Below are positions 42,712 to 55,371 of a stretch of DNA of 64,000 bases, piece after piece. The stretch comes from Paragyromitra xinjiangensis. Its lineage: Eukaryota > Ascomycota > Pezizomycetes > Pezizales > Discinaceae. The position numbers were made by a program, and so were the translations under genes. Numbering within the stretch: the first letter of the stretch is position 1; every line of letters starts with the position of its first letter. The notes under the pieces are model-generated. The model did not search any database. It saw only the letters and a program-made list of their open reading frames with translations, and was not told the DNA's origin. The stretch is taken from the NCBI GenBank assembly GCA_038503065.1, contig JBCAMK010000014.1:744001-808000 (forward strand), in the 5' to 3' direction.

Positions 42712-45700
42712 CTTGGATAGCAGGACGATCCGAGGTTGGAGCGAAGGTTGGAGGTCAAGCTCTCCAGCTTGAGCTATGGTGTCAGAACCAATAAAGGTGT
42801 GCCTATATGTGGCCTATGGTGCAACGGGGGCCTGAACATTTTTGGGGGTTCAGCATGATCATGCAGGTTCATACTGGGTTTCAGATTGTATGGCTGGTAG
42901 CGCACCTTCCTAAGCAACACATGCCTGCTTCACAACGTTGCTTTTCCCAAAACCCAACCACATCACGAACGTATCCTCAATTTCGGGGTGCTCTCTACTC
43001 ATGTCGCCAGATCTCTATTGCTCTGTTCAAGAAATATATCAGGATTCTTACGCAGGTAGGAGACTCTCTAGGCTGACAACTGACTTCCTTGCTACCCAAC
43101 GATCCGGTGACATGAGTATAGGCATTGCGTTTATCCCTGTATATGATAGTTTTCTTAGAAATTCTTCTTATATAATAGTAATAGATTGCTTTGAAAAAAG
43201 GTATATATTTGTCGGTTCCACCGTTATACCATAATATTTGGGTTTTATTACCATAACTTCGGTTGCATGCGACACTCCTGTACCCTAGAAGCAATGACAC
43301 TAAAAAAAACCGTCATACCATAATAGTGCTTCTCAGCGGGGTAGTTGGTGGAAAGGCCGTCGATTTTTAGTCTGGGAGAGTCAATTCAGAAACTGTTTCC
43401 GAAACCCTTTCTCCGTCTTCCTCAATGCTACTTTCATCTGTCCTCACCCTGTTGGTTAGGAGGAGTGTAGCGGTAGTCGTTAATCGAAATGACAGATCCC
43501 AAAACACACCGAAGTAGCCAGCTTCGTGAATTTTTATCGATATTTCCCGATATGCAGTAAAAATTCAAACCCTATCGGAAAACTAGCAAGTTCATAAATA
43601 CATGTACGTATCTCATGGAATTTCTATGGACTTGCGAGTCCCCTAGTGTGCCAGTTCCCAAAGAAGTAATATTACATTACCCGGCTTAGCTCACCGGTGG
43701 GTATAGGCGCGTCTCCCCACTTTTCTCAAAAAGCTCTATCACCCGTACAACCTCACCAGAACCCTAACAAGAGGACTGAACACCAACGATCAACTATCAC
43801 ATTATTATCCACGCTTTTGACAATATCGCTACAGGGACAGACACTATGAATTTACGAAGTACGTTATCGTCTCATCCTGATGAAGGTTTGCTTACAAAAC
43901 ACTTTGTTGCTATTAGAACTGACTCTCTTTTATGGAGGACTAACGTCTACTCTCATTACCGCTACCCTATGCTGTAATCTCCGGGGTACGTGCCGGCAGG
44001 AATCGTGCTCTGAACATGACCGACTCGAAGATTAAAGTTGTCAAGTCTGAATTCAAAGAAGACATTGCGGACATTAAAACAGACACTTAGGACCCCGGAG
44101 CCGAGATGCAAGCCACTCAGCTGACGATTATTGAAACTTCTTTTCATACCATGAGAGCTACTGACGGCAATAAAGAGCCTTTGCGGGGGCAGGCCGAATG
44201 CATTGAGTGTTGCCGTAAAAGCGGTGGTGAAGGTTTTGGCCTAATTGAGAAAGAATAGGCTGATGACAGAAAGGACGGGAAATTTGTAGTCATTAGTGAC
44301 TAAACGGAGGACTAATGCCGTAGAATTTGCTGAAATTCGTTCCGGCACTGGTAGATAAACGCTGATTGAGCATGCTACGGAATTTTCTTTACAGCAGCAT
44401 AAGTTTTCACGGGCTTGCGGTTATGCGGGTTGTTTTGGAAAAAAACGATTGCTGGTTGGTGAGTTGCGACGCTGATACCTATGAAGGTCGAGATGAATGC
44501 TAATAAGTGAGCAGTACCAGCATGAGATTAGGCATTTCTTAATAAGCGAATGGCAGCCGAGTCACGTGATTAAACGAAGCGAAACGCGACAAGTGTATTT
44601 GAAGAAATTAAATCAATCATTTTTTTTTTTTTAATAATGAATTTATTATAACTAGAATTCTAGCTACAAAAGGATAGGACCCTTTATGGGTATTCATCCT
44701 ACGGCATGAGAAACCCCAGCCAAAATAAATATAAAATATAAAAACAAAAGTACAAGTACTAATGTTCACGAAAGATATACTCGGGAACAAACTCCCATCC
44801 ACACTATAATGAATCCTGAAGCCCGTAAGAAACACGGTAACAACAAGACCCTTTCGGCTTTTCAGGGCCATCATATAACGTGTTTTCCACCCGACCCTCC
44901 TTTCACTTCGCCCACACAAAAAACAAAAAACAAAAACAAACCACACCCAAAACAAACACATCCACACGCGACACCACCTCGCTGGTAGGTAGTTTCGTTC
45001 TTCCAAACTACCAAACAAAATATGAAACACATTAAACAATACTTCTTACTTATTTCCCTCTTCCCCTGTTATACCTATGGCTATAGGCGTGCAGTGGTCT
45101 CCCTGTTACCCTACCTACGTAGGGAGTTACCCTACCTTCCATTTGGTCACCTTCCCGTCTTCGTTGGACCCCTCTGTGGCTGCCTGTTGTGATATTGGCC
45201 TTCCCAGCCTATTCCCAGGCAGTTACCCTGCCTTCCCCGGTTACCCGGCCGTTACCCTGCCTTCAGCAGCGAGTAGATCGAGAAGGGGGGACACCCGCAA
45301 AATATCCGCGTCCCGGAGACTAAAAGTAACCCCTGGGTCGTCAACGGCGACCCGGAGGGTATGTATGAGAGGTCTTCATAGGGCAACTTGGGGCGCCGAG
45401 TCACGTGGGCTATTCGGATTAGTCATCAGAGGTCTCCTGCCCGCGCTACGGGGCTCCAAACACCAGCTGTCGCAACAAAACGATATCATGTAACCACCTA
45501 CTCAATCGGGCGAACACAACCGTCGCAATCGTATCATCGCCACGGCGATCCGAAGATTACTGAACAAGGGGTAAGCATTGGAAGTTGGAGATATCGGCTT
45601 TGCTGATAGGATGTCGGATAAATGGATAAGCAAGTTAGTTCAATTTGTAATAGTAGATAGTTTAGTCCGTCGACCCAAGCTACAAAGAACACACAGTAGT

Positions 45701-47794
45701 AAAGAGGACGGGATATAAATACTCTTGCATTGGACGTCAATTCTGAGTCGATCATCATCGAGGAAGAACGAGCCTTATCAATATTATTTTGTTACCAACA
45801 TACTTTGTTCCGTGATAAATTCTCCATCGTATCGAGTTGTTTAGATAAACGCTTCAACACTCGTGTCCTTCCTATTGAGAAAGTTCTTTCAACGAACAGC
45901 CCCGACCCTTATCTCGCTTAAACTATCGTTCTTTGTGCGGTTCATGAAGTTGTCGGGACGTGCTTATTTCGGGTATTGTGCTACGGATAGTAGCCGGTCG
46001 AGTTACAGAGTCTAGAGAGCTATCTAAAGCTTCGCTTAGAATTCAGTAGTGGTGCGAAGTACCGGTCTTACATCCCCTCTCGCGACCCAACCCTCCACGA
46101 CTGACAAGGGTTTTTTATCCCGGTACCAGAGTGCATACGTAGAGCCCTCCCCTTACACCCAGTCCCTCAACTGATGGACTCTACGAAGAGCCAGTGCAAG
46201 ATCTCTAGCTGGTAGTGGGGCGACCTGATGGAGTTGTTCTAAATCGGTATCGGAATCTTTTCGCAAAAGCGTTGGGCGGCAACCTTCACACTGTGTCTTC
46301 TGGCCGATAGTGGAAGTAGGATTCGGAAAACAATCGTCGAAGGTTGGGTTGTAAGAGGATGGAGTTATTTCCGTAAAACCATATTGAATAATATGTGGTG
46401 ATGTGGAGGAGTGCCAAGGTTTTGACACGAAAAAGTGGAACCGCAAAAGCGGGGTAAAAAATAACTTCTCAACAGCGAGAAAGGGTATATACGACCCAAA
46501 AACGGTGCTGAGAACACGAAAAGAACGGGAACGAATTCCCTCCGTATGAGCCTGATGGATCCTCTAGTTTTCCATATGGGGATGAGATGGAAAACTAGCA
46601 TTCAGGAGATAAAGTGTGAAGAAGAGGCAGGAAACCGTGTCTTATGGAGGGCGCCCATTGGCTGGCCCATCCTGCATGACGGTGTGCGAGGGAAGCGGAT
46701 GAAATCAATCATTATGGCTCCCAGATTGTAATTAAGGCCGTGCGTTTGGGCCAAAGCGAGAAATGACGGTGCTGTATCCTGCCGGTTGGATTATCACCTA
46801 ATTATTACTTGAAACCCTAACCCCCACGTTTCAGGCCTCCAACTGGCTTGATGAGATGCCCCGCTTTAAGCCGTGCCATACGCAAAAGCCTCAGCCTTGA
46901 GTTTCACATGCCAGGGAACTTAGATTTGGATGTTCACTTCCTCACCTAGTAGTAAACAGGGATTGAAGAACAGCAATTGCCCTCGAGCAGATCGTTAGCC
47001 AACCTGACAGCACTAATAATTTATGACTTTTGCGAATTTTTCCTCACCTGAGAATCCTAATATTCTTGCACCCAGACTAGATTATGCCACGCTAAGGCTT
47101 GAAGTATTGCTATCACAGGAGATTACTCGCAGTTATAAGTTCTTCGGTACCTCTGTGATAGTTCGGATCAGTATCCCTTCTTAGTCTTCGCCACTATTTA
47201 CGTCATACCAGGTTCGCTGGAACCCGCTCTACTAAACCATATTATTGTGGCCAAAGCAGATGGAAATAGCCTTGATTTGCACTAACAGAAAGCGCCCAAA
47301 GAGCAGAGGAAGGTTAACAAAGAACCTGCTTATCGGATGTCTTCTGTAGGCCTAGATGGAAAGCCCGCCGCCCTAAAACAGGTTTATATAGAGCGTGACG
47401 TAGGACCTTCATCTTGACTGTATTGATAGTAGATAATATCATAACAGAAACCTTTTAATAGTCGATACCGTCCAACAATATCGTATACGGAAGCTTCACA
47501 CTTCCGGACACCATGATTTAGTTTTGGGGAATTAAATTAAAAACCGGAGGCTAGGGTTTAGGTCAGGCAAATTTTGACTTGTTATCCAAAGTTTGGAGTT
47601 CAAAGTAAATAATTTCGTTCTAAAATTATGGATGCTTCGTTCAAATATAGATGGAAATAACTATTTCTAGAGAGGAGTAGATCTATTAACAACCGATATC
47701 CTGAAACAAGTAGAAGCAGATCCGCCAAGGAGAGGAGATTAAAGGAAATCCAGCCATAGCAGTAGAATTTGAAGTTACCCAAGCCCACTTAATT
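42712..47794. other. Degenerate region between the two DUF7918-like genes
   Basis: No intact gene is found in 5 kb. A relic with two TAG stops is at 43986-44303 (listed). A plus-strand frame at 45077-45493 and a minus frame at 46446-46153 are partly coding-like but lack convincing starts or domains. Repeated GTTACCCTRCCTTC words occur at 45108-45262. Confidence 0.5.
43986..44303 (+). pseudogene. Gene relic with two in-frame TAG stops
   Basis: One frame reads VRAGRNRALNMTDSKIKVVK and KSEFKEDIADIKTDT, then TAG (44088-44090), then a coding-like stretch with EMQATQLTIIETSFHTMRAT and CRKSGGEGFGLIEKE, then TAG (44256-44258), and stops at TAA 44301-44303. Both TAGs could derive from CAG by C-to-T change. 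Composition is that of a charged helical protein. No family recognised. Confidence 0.4.
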
Positions 47795-48990
47795 CTAGTC
47801 ATCGTCCGTCAGGTCGATCGTTTGAATCTTCATATTAGTTTTTGTGAGCCTAATACGCTTTGGTTGTTGGTTATCCTTGCTTTCCTCATACTTGATTTCT
47901 TGTTTGACCTTGAACATATCGTCTCTAGCTTCTAATTCGGCCTAAATCGAAGAAATTAGTTAAAATTAACGTATAGAAACAACTTGTGGGTAATATACTC
48001 GAAGTCTCGATATTTCTTGTTCCATGGCCTCTTCTCTGGTGGTAGTGCTTTGCGATCTCGTTTCAGTTTGAGTAAATGATGGAGATTGTCTTAATGGTAT
48101 AAATCCCAGATTTTGGAGGGCACCTTGAATAGATGTTTAGCGCCGTGAGAAAGAGGGGCTGTTGTAAATACAGGTAGACTAATTACCTTCCGATCTGTAA
48201 AGGAAACGGAAATGAATAAATGGGTTTTGGATTGAGTCGCATGACTCGGTTTCTATGCCAAACTCTCTCCGGCGTGACAATTTTCTAGGGCCAAGCCTGG
48301 GTTTGTCATATTAGTTCTATGAAAAGCCCTACAAAGGTAGTGTTGATGAATGCTGATAGATAGGGCTAGTTATACTTCGTTACATGGGTGAAGTCTCTAC
48401 CCTTCAGCGCTTTTTCGTTCACTTTCTCTATTATAGCTAGTTCGGCAACAGGTCGTGGTTTCGGGCGGCGTTTTTTACCGCCCGGGATCCGGCGTGTGCG
48501 AACAACGTAAACCGATATTTCACCCATTTTTGCTAGTGTATCCGGATCGGTGCGGACATTTGATTCGTGGTCCTCCACTGCGAGGGGTTTTATTTAATAA
48601 ATAACTTCCTTGTACGAAGAGACGACATAACATACCCAGAGAAACCCCGGCAAATTGAAACGGATGAACGAATATATTTCCCGCATAATCCACGCCTTCT
48701 GCGCCCTCCAAGCTGAGAACTTTGTGCTTGCTAGTATCTATATCGATACTCCGGCGGCAATATTCTTTTCCTCCTATATACACACGAAAAGATAAGCGGT
48801 TGCCGATAACAGGTTTGTAACCGGGCAACATCATGCAACGAATCGAAAACGTTGCTGATTCTTGGGCCTGAATGTAGACTGTTTTTGTGGCGGGAGGCTG
48901 GGAGGACTGATCGGTGTCTTCGCCCACATACTCCTGCAGTGTTTTGTGGTTAACTCGGATGGAGCAACTGATGTCCTTGTGGATTGGCAT
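47795..48990 (-). CDS. DUF7918-like fungal protein, 312 aa (paralog 2)
   Basis: Five exons: 48990-48636, 48577-48376, 48296-48187, 48123-47999 and 47941-47795, with intron phases 1, 2, 1, 0 as in the gene at 41309-42711. The start MPIHKDISCSIRVNHKTLQE was chosen by alignment to the paralog; the frame is open further upstream to an ATG at 49104, so 38 extra residues are possible. Family features are SATFSIRCMMLPGYKP, NRLSFRVYIGGKEY, the junction SLVEDHE, KMGEISVYVVRTRR, KALKGRDFTHVTK and NPFIHFRFLYRSEGALQNLG. The tail is EISRLRAELEARDDMFKVKQ, then basic residues and finally IQTIDLTDDD, which resembles a SUMO-interacting motif (hydrophobic core followed by acids). The function is unknown. Confidence 0.87.
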
Positions 48991-49717
48991 CCTGGGTTGT
49001 GGTTTGTGCTGTGTGAGGAGGCTGAAGTTCGAATCGGGGAGATTATAGCTTGAAGCTCCAGAAGAGCTCGGAATGCCAAGTTGGTTCTGGGGTCTCAGCC
49101 GCATTAGTTACGTTACACAATGTCCCTGAGCACAGAAAGCATCATGTGTCTCAAGCGCAAATAACTCTAATAGGAGGAGGGATTAAATACGTAGATACTT
49201 GTAGCTTATAGGCGAAGACGCAGGGAGTAAATGTTTACTTATCAAGAGCTACCTGCATGTAGGAACGAGAGGTGCCTATCAAGAGGAGAGCTTCCAGTGG
49301 GTTATATGTTTGGCGCAACTGCAGGGTAACGACACCGCAGATCATGTGAATTCTGGTTTCCGGGTGTTGGTGTTGACGTCCGCAAGTGTTTAGTGTGCCA
49401 AGACCAAAACAGAAAACGCGTTGCCGACTCTCATAAGTCTTATCCCACCAGCAGCAGCAACAAAAGTCAACAACAGCACCAACAACAACACCAACAACGA
49501 CAAAAAGCACCACCAGGAATCGATTACCACCAGAGCAGGTCTTTGTTGTCCGACTAACTTTTACTGCTCTTACGGACGCATAACCAGCAAGTAATTGCAT
49601 TAATTTCTCTCTACTGCTTCTCTCTTCGCCGTCGACTCTTTAGGATAGGATTGTTCTATAATCTACAGCAGATTTTCAAACAAGCTTGATACCAGCAATA
49701 AAAACTAGACAGTAATC
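48991..49717. other. Divergent promoter region between DUF7918-like gene 2 and topoisomerase II
   Basis: The only long frame (minus, 49600-49235) is hydrophobic with a poly-Val/Cys segment and lacks an ATG at a sensible place. Trinucleotide runs of AAC/CAG type (aacaacagcaccaacaacaacacc) lie near 49467-49497. Promoters of both flanking genes must be here. Confidence 0.5.
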
Positions 49718-52700
49718 ATGAGCGACGACGATTCACTGATCTTTGATGATGGAAACGAGAGCCCCTTTTCACCAGAGCCTGTTGTGAGTTTTTTTGGCTG
49801 GTTACTATCCTAGTAAGGGGTAAACTAACGAATAGAGTAGAAGAAAAAGCCCGTCGCAAAGAAAGCAGCAGGACCAAAGAAACCCACTGCCACAAAAAAG
49901 GCTACTACTGCGAAAACTACAAAGACTATTCCTAAGAAGCGAAGTGTAGCCTCAGACGACGATGGCTCAGACGGCGATCTGGCGTCTACACCTCCGTCTA
50001 CAAAGAAGCAGAAGAAAGCCCCTGGTCCCAAAAAGGCTACGTCTAAGGCAAAACCCTTACAGCCGAAGGAGAATGAGTCGGAGGTAGATGGTGACGATTT
50101 TGGGGAACCTTCGGGGGCGTCAAAGGCTGAAGAAAAAAAGAGTTCCGGAGATGCCTATCAGAAGGTTTGTGCATGATTTAAGTGTCGGGTTATTGTGGCG
50201 ATCAAAAGTGCTGACTCGGTTTTATTGCAGCTTACTCAATTGGAACATATCCTCAAGCGTCCCGATACCTACATTGGGTCCGTTGAGCGCACTGAGAAGC
50301 AAATGTGGGTTTTCAACTCAGTGACAAACTCGATGGAATGGAAGACTGTCAACATGGTCCCGGGTCTTTACAAGATCTTTGACGAAATTCTCGTGAACGC
50401 TGCGGACAACAAAATCCGTGATCCCAAAATGGACACTCTCAAGGTCACGGTTGACAAAATAACCAACACAGTGTCCGTTTTCAATAACGGGCGTGGTATC
50501 CCCATAGAGATGCACTCGGTTTGTGGCCCCATGGATTTTTTTAATTTTAAAGTTGGAGTGGTTAGTGGTCTAACAATCGAATAGAAAGAAAAAGTCTACG
50601 TCCCCGAATTGATTTTCGGCCATTTACTTACCTCATCGAATTATGATGACGATCAAAAGAAGGTCACTGGTGGACGTAACGGTTATGGTGCGAAGCTTTG
50701 TAACATCTTCAGTACTGAATTCACACTCGAGACCGCCGACAAAGAGAGCAAACAAAAATACAAACAAACCTGGACGGACAACATGGGTAAGATGGGAAAA
50801 GCCAAAATCACTGCGAACCCCAAGGGCGAAGAATTCACCAGAATCACATTTAAGCCGGATTTGGCAAAGTTTCAGATGGAAGAAATGGACGACGATTTGG
50901 AGGCTATCATCAAGCGAAGAGTTTACGATCTTGCTGGTATGTAGCTTCTCACCCTAACAAAGATTTGTTGCTGACGCTATCAATTATAGGTGCTGTCAAG
51001 GGTGTAAAGGTCTATCTTAATGGCGAACGCATCAATTTGAACTTCAAGAAGTACTGCGAGATGTATATCAATGCTTTACACGAGGAGAACGGTGGTGAAG
51101 ATAAACCACAGATCATCCATGAAACCATCAATGATCGTTGGGAGATTGGTTTCGCCGTCAGTAACGGATCTTTCCAGCAAGTCTCGTTTGTCAACAGTAT
51201 TGCCACAACATCCGGTGGTACTCACGTCAACGCTATCGCCGATCAAATTGGTGCCAAGCTCATGGAAATGATCAAAAAGAAGAATAAGACTGGCGCAGCT
51301 GTCAAGAATGCGCAGATCAGAAATCACTTCTTCATCTTCGTCAACTGTTTAGTTGAGAATCCTGCTTTCACTTCTCAGACCAAAGAGCAATTGACAACAA
51401 AGCCGAGTGCCTTCGGGAGCAAGTGCCCTGTCAGCGAAGGCTTCATTAAGAGCGTTTCAAAGACAGAGGTTGTTCAGAACATCTTGGATTTTGCCAATAT
51501 GAAGGCCGACAAGGCGTTGAAGAAGACAGATGGTTCTAGGCGGTCCAGAATCAACAACCCGAAACTTATCGATGCCAATAAAGCCGGAACAAAGGATGGG
51601 CATGAGTGTGTCCTTATCCTGACGGAAGGAGACTCTGCCAAAACCCTAGCGGTTGCCGGAGTCTCTGCCATCGATGGTCGCGATAGGTACGGTGTGTTCC
51701 CCTTACGAGGAAAGCTTCTTAATGTCCGAGACGCCACCCACGATCAGATCATGAAAAATACGGAGATTCAGAATATCAAACAAATTCTTGGCTTGCAACA
51801 TAAGAAGGTCTACGAGTCACGGAAAGACTTAAGATACGGTCATTTGATGATCATGACCGATCAGGATCATGACGGTAGTCATATCAAAGGGCTGCTCATC
51901 AACTTTCTCGAGACTCAATTCCCTAGCTTGCTGAAGCTACCTCACTTTTTGATCGAATTCATCACTCCTATTGTAAAGGTTTATAAGGGCCCGTTGAAAA
52001 AGCCTACGAAGCAGCTCACCTTCTTCACCATGCCGGAGTATGAGTATTGGAAAGAAAACAATACCGAGAAGGGATGGGAACATAAGTACTACAAAGTATG
52101 TGCTCATGAGACTATATATGATTTAGAGTGTGGCTAATATCTCGAAAAGGGGTTGGGTTCATCAGGTGAGGAAGAAGCGAAGGTTTATTTTGCCGATTTG
52201 GAGAGACACATGAAGGAATTTCACATCATGGAGGAAGAAGGGCGGCACCTGATCGAAATGGCATTCTCGAAGAAGAAAGCAGATGAGCGGAAGGAATGGC
52301 TTCGTCTGTACAAGCCTGGTACTTTCCTTGATCACAGAGTTGACAAGATCTCGTACACCGAGTTCGTCAACAAGGAATTGATCCTCTTCAGTATGGCTGA
52401 TAATATCCGTTCGATCCCTTCTATTGTTGATGGTCTCAAGCCCGGCCAACGCAAAATTCTCTTTTCGTGTTTTAAGCGTAACCTCAGGAAAGGGGTTAAG
52501 GTTTCTGAACTGTCTGGATACGTTTCTGAACAATCGGCATACCACCACGGAGAGCCGTCACTTCAAGGGGCTATTATCAATATGGCGCAGACCTTTGTTG
52601 GATCGAACAATCTCAACCTTTTAGAGCCTGAAGGATCTTTCGGTACTCGTCTCGATGGTGGTAAGGACGCGGCTAGTCCTCGTTATATCACTACATTGAT

Positions 52701-54368
52701 GTCGGCCTTCGCAAGGAAGCTATTCCCGGCTATGGACGATTCACTCTTGACATATAACTTGGATGATACTAAAAAGATCGAACCAACGTGGTACGCGCCG
52801 ATTGTGCCGTTGGTACTCATTAATGGCGCCGATGGTATTGGTACTGGTAGGTTTGCGTTTTATCCAGAGCTAAGATGGAATCCTGCTAAAAAGTGATCAG
52901 GTTGGAGTACAAATATTCCTAACTATAATCCTGAGGATGTCGTGGATAACATTCGACGTTTGATGAGGAACGAGGAGTTGGAACCGATGGTTCCTTGGTA
53001 CCGTAACTGGACTGGAACAGTTGAGAAGTTGTCTGATGATAAATTCAAGTTTACGGGAACTGTCAAGCAGATTGACGATGTTACTTGTGAAGTCACTGAA
53101 TTGCCCGTCAAGATGTGGACTCAGGAGTTTAAGGAAAAGCTCGAGGAGATCATCAAGGCGGAGAAGGCGCCCTCGTTTATCAAGGATTACATCGACTACA
53201 ACTCTCCGCAAAAAGTTCACTTCATCATCACTATGGAGTCCGCGAAACATATGCAAGAAGCATTGGCTGAGGGACTGGAGAATAAATTCAAGCTCTCGAA
53301 AACTATTGCAACAACAAACCTTGTGGCTTTTGACCCCGAGGGAAGAATCAACAAGTATAACACTGTCAGTGATATCTTGAAGGAGTTCTACTTCGTTCGT
53401 TTGAAGCTTTATTCGGAGCGCAAGGTATGGACTAATTTTTGGCCGTGGCTGTTTTTGGCTTCGTGATACTGACTTAATTTTACAGGAATATATGCTTAAC
53501 GACATGAACCGAACATTGCTCAAGCTCACTAATCAGGCTCGGTTCATCAAGATGATCGTCGATAAAGAGTTGGTTGTATCTAATAGGAAGCGTGCGGACA
53601 TCATTGCTGAACTTAAGAAGAAGAACTTTGATACGTTTTCCAAGAAGGAAGAAGCCAAGAAAGCTGATGAGGATGAGGATGCCGAGGAAGAAGAGGATAC
53701 TCAAGTCGGGGATGGCTACAACTATCTTCTAGGGGTACGTATATTGCAGTCATTTACCAGTGCCCGTTTATTAATTCTTCGTAGATGGCTATTTGGTCTT
53801 TGACCAAAGAAAAGGTCGACAAACTTCTGCAGGAAGTCGCAAACAAGGAGCTTGAAATTGATGAACTCCTGAAGCTATCGCCTAAGCAGCTATGGAGCAC
53901 CGATCTTGATGCTTTCATCGAAGAGTGGCGACATACGCTAGAAGAAGACAAGAGACTTGCGGCGGAAGGCACTGTGAAGAAGAAGCGGGGTGGTAAATTG
54001 TTTGCCAAGGGTGCTAAAGGAAAGAAGAAGGCTGGTAGCGATGATTCTGATTACGAAGCGAAGAAAAAGAAGCCAACTGCGAAGGCGGATGCGAAGAAAC
54101 AATCGACACTGGGGTTCAAGCCAGCAGAAGCGGAGAAAGTCGATAAGAAACCTGCTAGAGCTGCTAAGAAGGAAACGCCATTTATCGAAGAATTGAGCGA
54201 TGATGACTTCGAGATGCTTGAACAAAACGTTGCAAAAGCCCGGCCAGCAGCAGCGGCGAAGCCGGAGCTAGAAAGGGCTCCATCGATGGAGTTGCTTTCC
54301 TCTTCGCCTGCTGCCGCCGAAAAGATAGAAGCTCTATCCAAACGTACAGATGTATACAAGCCGGAATC

Positions 54369-54405
<37 letters not shown>

Positions 54406-55371
54406 ATATTTGTGGACGCTGTGGCCTCTAAGGCGCTCACAGGGAAGAACCTCAGAGCGGAATCTGAAGACGACTTTGAGGATTCCGAAGCCGAGAAACC
54501 CAAGCCGAAAAAAGCACCGTTGAAGAAGACTGCTACAACAACAAAGGCGCCGACTAAGAGCAAAGTGACTGCTAAACCGGCTGCAAAACCTAAGGTGGCT
54601 GCAAAAATCTTCGATGATGATTCGGATGACGACGAACTACCACCACCACCTCCTCCGAGAGCTGCCGCGAGTAAGCCGAAGCGTGCCGCCGCCGCGAAGA
54701 AATCGATAATGGACATGGAGACCGATTCAGATGATGATGGGCTAGGTGATGTGAGCGCTATGGTTAAGGGTGTAGGTGGTGGTGGTGCCGCCGCTGTTAA
54801 GTTGTTCAAAGAGAGTCCTGCAAAGCCCAAAGGATCAACTAAAATCACCGTGACCAAGAAGATCGCTACTAAGCCAGCACCAAAGAAAGCGCCCATCACT
54901 CTTGATTCTGACAATGACGACGACGATGGCAGTAATGGAGTTAAGAAGAACGGGAACATGCTTCCTTCAGACTCCGAAGAGGATCTGCTCCCATTGAAAC
55001 CTGTCGCAAAACCAACTAAGAGAGCAGCACCAGCAAAGCCCGCTCCCTCGAAGAGAACCGCACCGGCGAAGAAGGCCCCTACGAAGCCTGCTGCAAAGGG
55101 GAGAGGGAAAAAGATAATTGAAGAGTCTGATGATGAGCTGGATGTAGACTCGATGGCCGACAAATTGCTGGATTCCGATGAAGATATTGAAATGGAAGAT
55201 CCTAAGCCGAAGAAAGCAGCTTCAAAGGAACCAGAAGCCAGGCCTGCATCTCGTGGTCGGGCTGCAAGGGGTGCTGCGTCAAAGGTCGCTAGTTATAAGA
55301 TCACTGGGGATTCAGATGATGACGATGACGACGACGATGCATCAGAGGATTTCGATGATGATTCGGAGTAG
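49718..55371 (+). CDS. TOP2: DNA topoisomerase II, 1,730 aa
   Basis: Nine exons: 49718-49783, 49841-50164, 50231-50518, 50585-50936, 50990-52095, 52150-52846, 52901-53424, 53486-53734 and 53785-55371; all introns are 50-66 nt. After a Lys-rich N-terminal extension comes the GHKL ATPase (EILVNAADNK, NGRGIPIE, GGRNGYGAKLCNIFS). The TOPRIM domain has EGDSA (Glu556) and DQDHDGSHIKG (Asp634, Asp636, Asp638), the metal-binding acids. The winged-helix part follows with the catalytic tyrosine in GGKDAASPRYITT (Tyr891), then NGADGIGTGWSTNIPNYNP. The C-terminal third is disordered, with alternating Lys/Ala/Pro and acidic blocks, including 11 Asp in a row, typical of regulated, nuclear TOP2 tails. It passes one DNA duplex through another using ATP, essential for chromosome decatenation. 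Expected single-copy housekeeping gene. Confidence 0.97.
54370..54402 (+). repeat. (GAC)11 run inside TOP2
   Basis: Eleven perfect GAC codons encode eleven consecutive aspartates in the disordered C-terminal tail of topoisomerase II. Pure codon repetition suggests length variation between strains. Confidence 0.95.

Noticed and set aside
45077..45493. 138-codon plus frame with Pro/Tyr/Ser-rich start
   Set aside because: The start is explained by repeated GTTACCCTACCTTCC-like DNA words; no domain and no conserved structure.
46153..46446. 97-codon minus frame
   Set aside because: Starts with TTG, has no partner exon that I can find, and no family is recognised.
54051..55163. 370-codon minus-strand frame inside the topoisomerase II gene
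   Set aside because: Antisense shadow of the repetitive Lys/Asp/Ala-rich tail; Ser/Phe/Ala-only composition.
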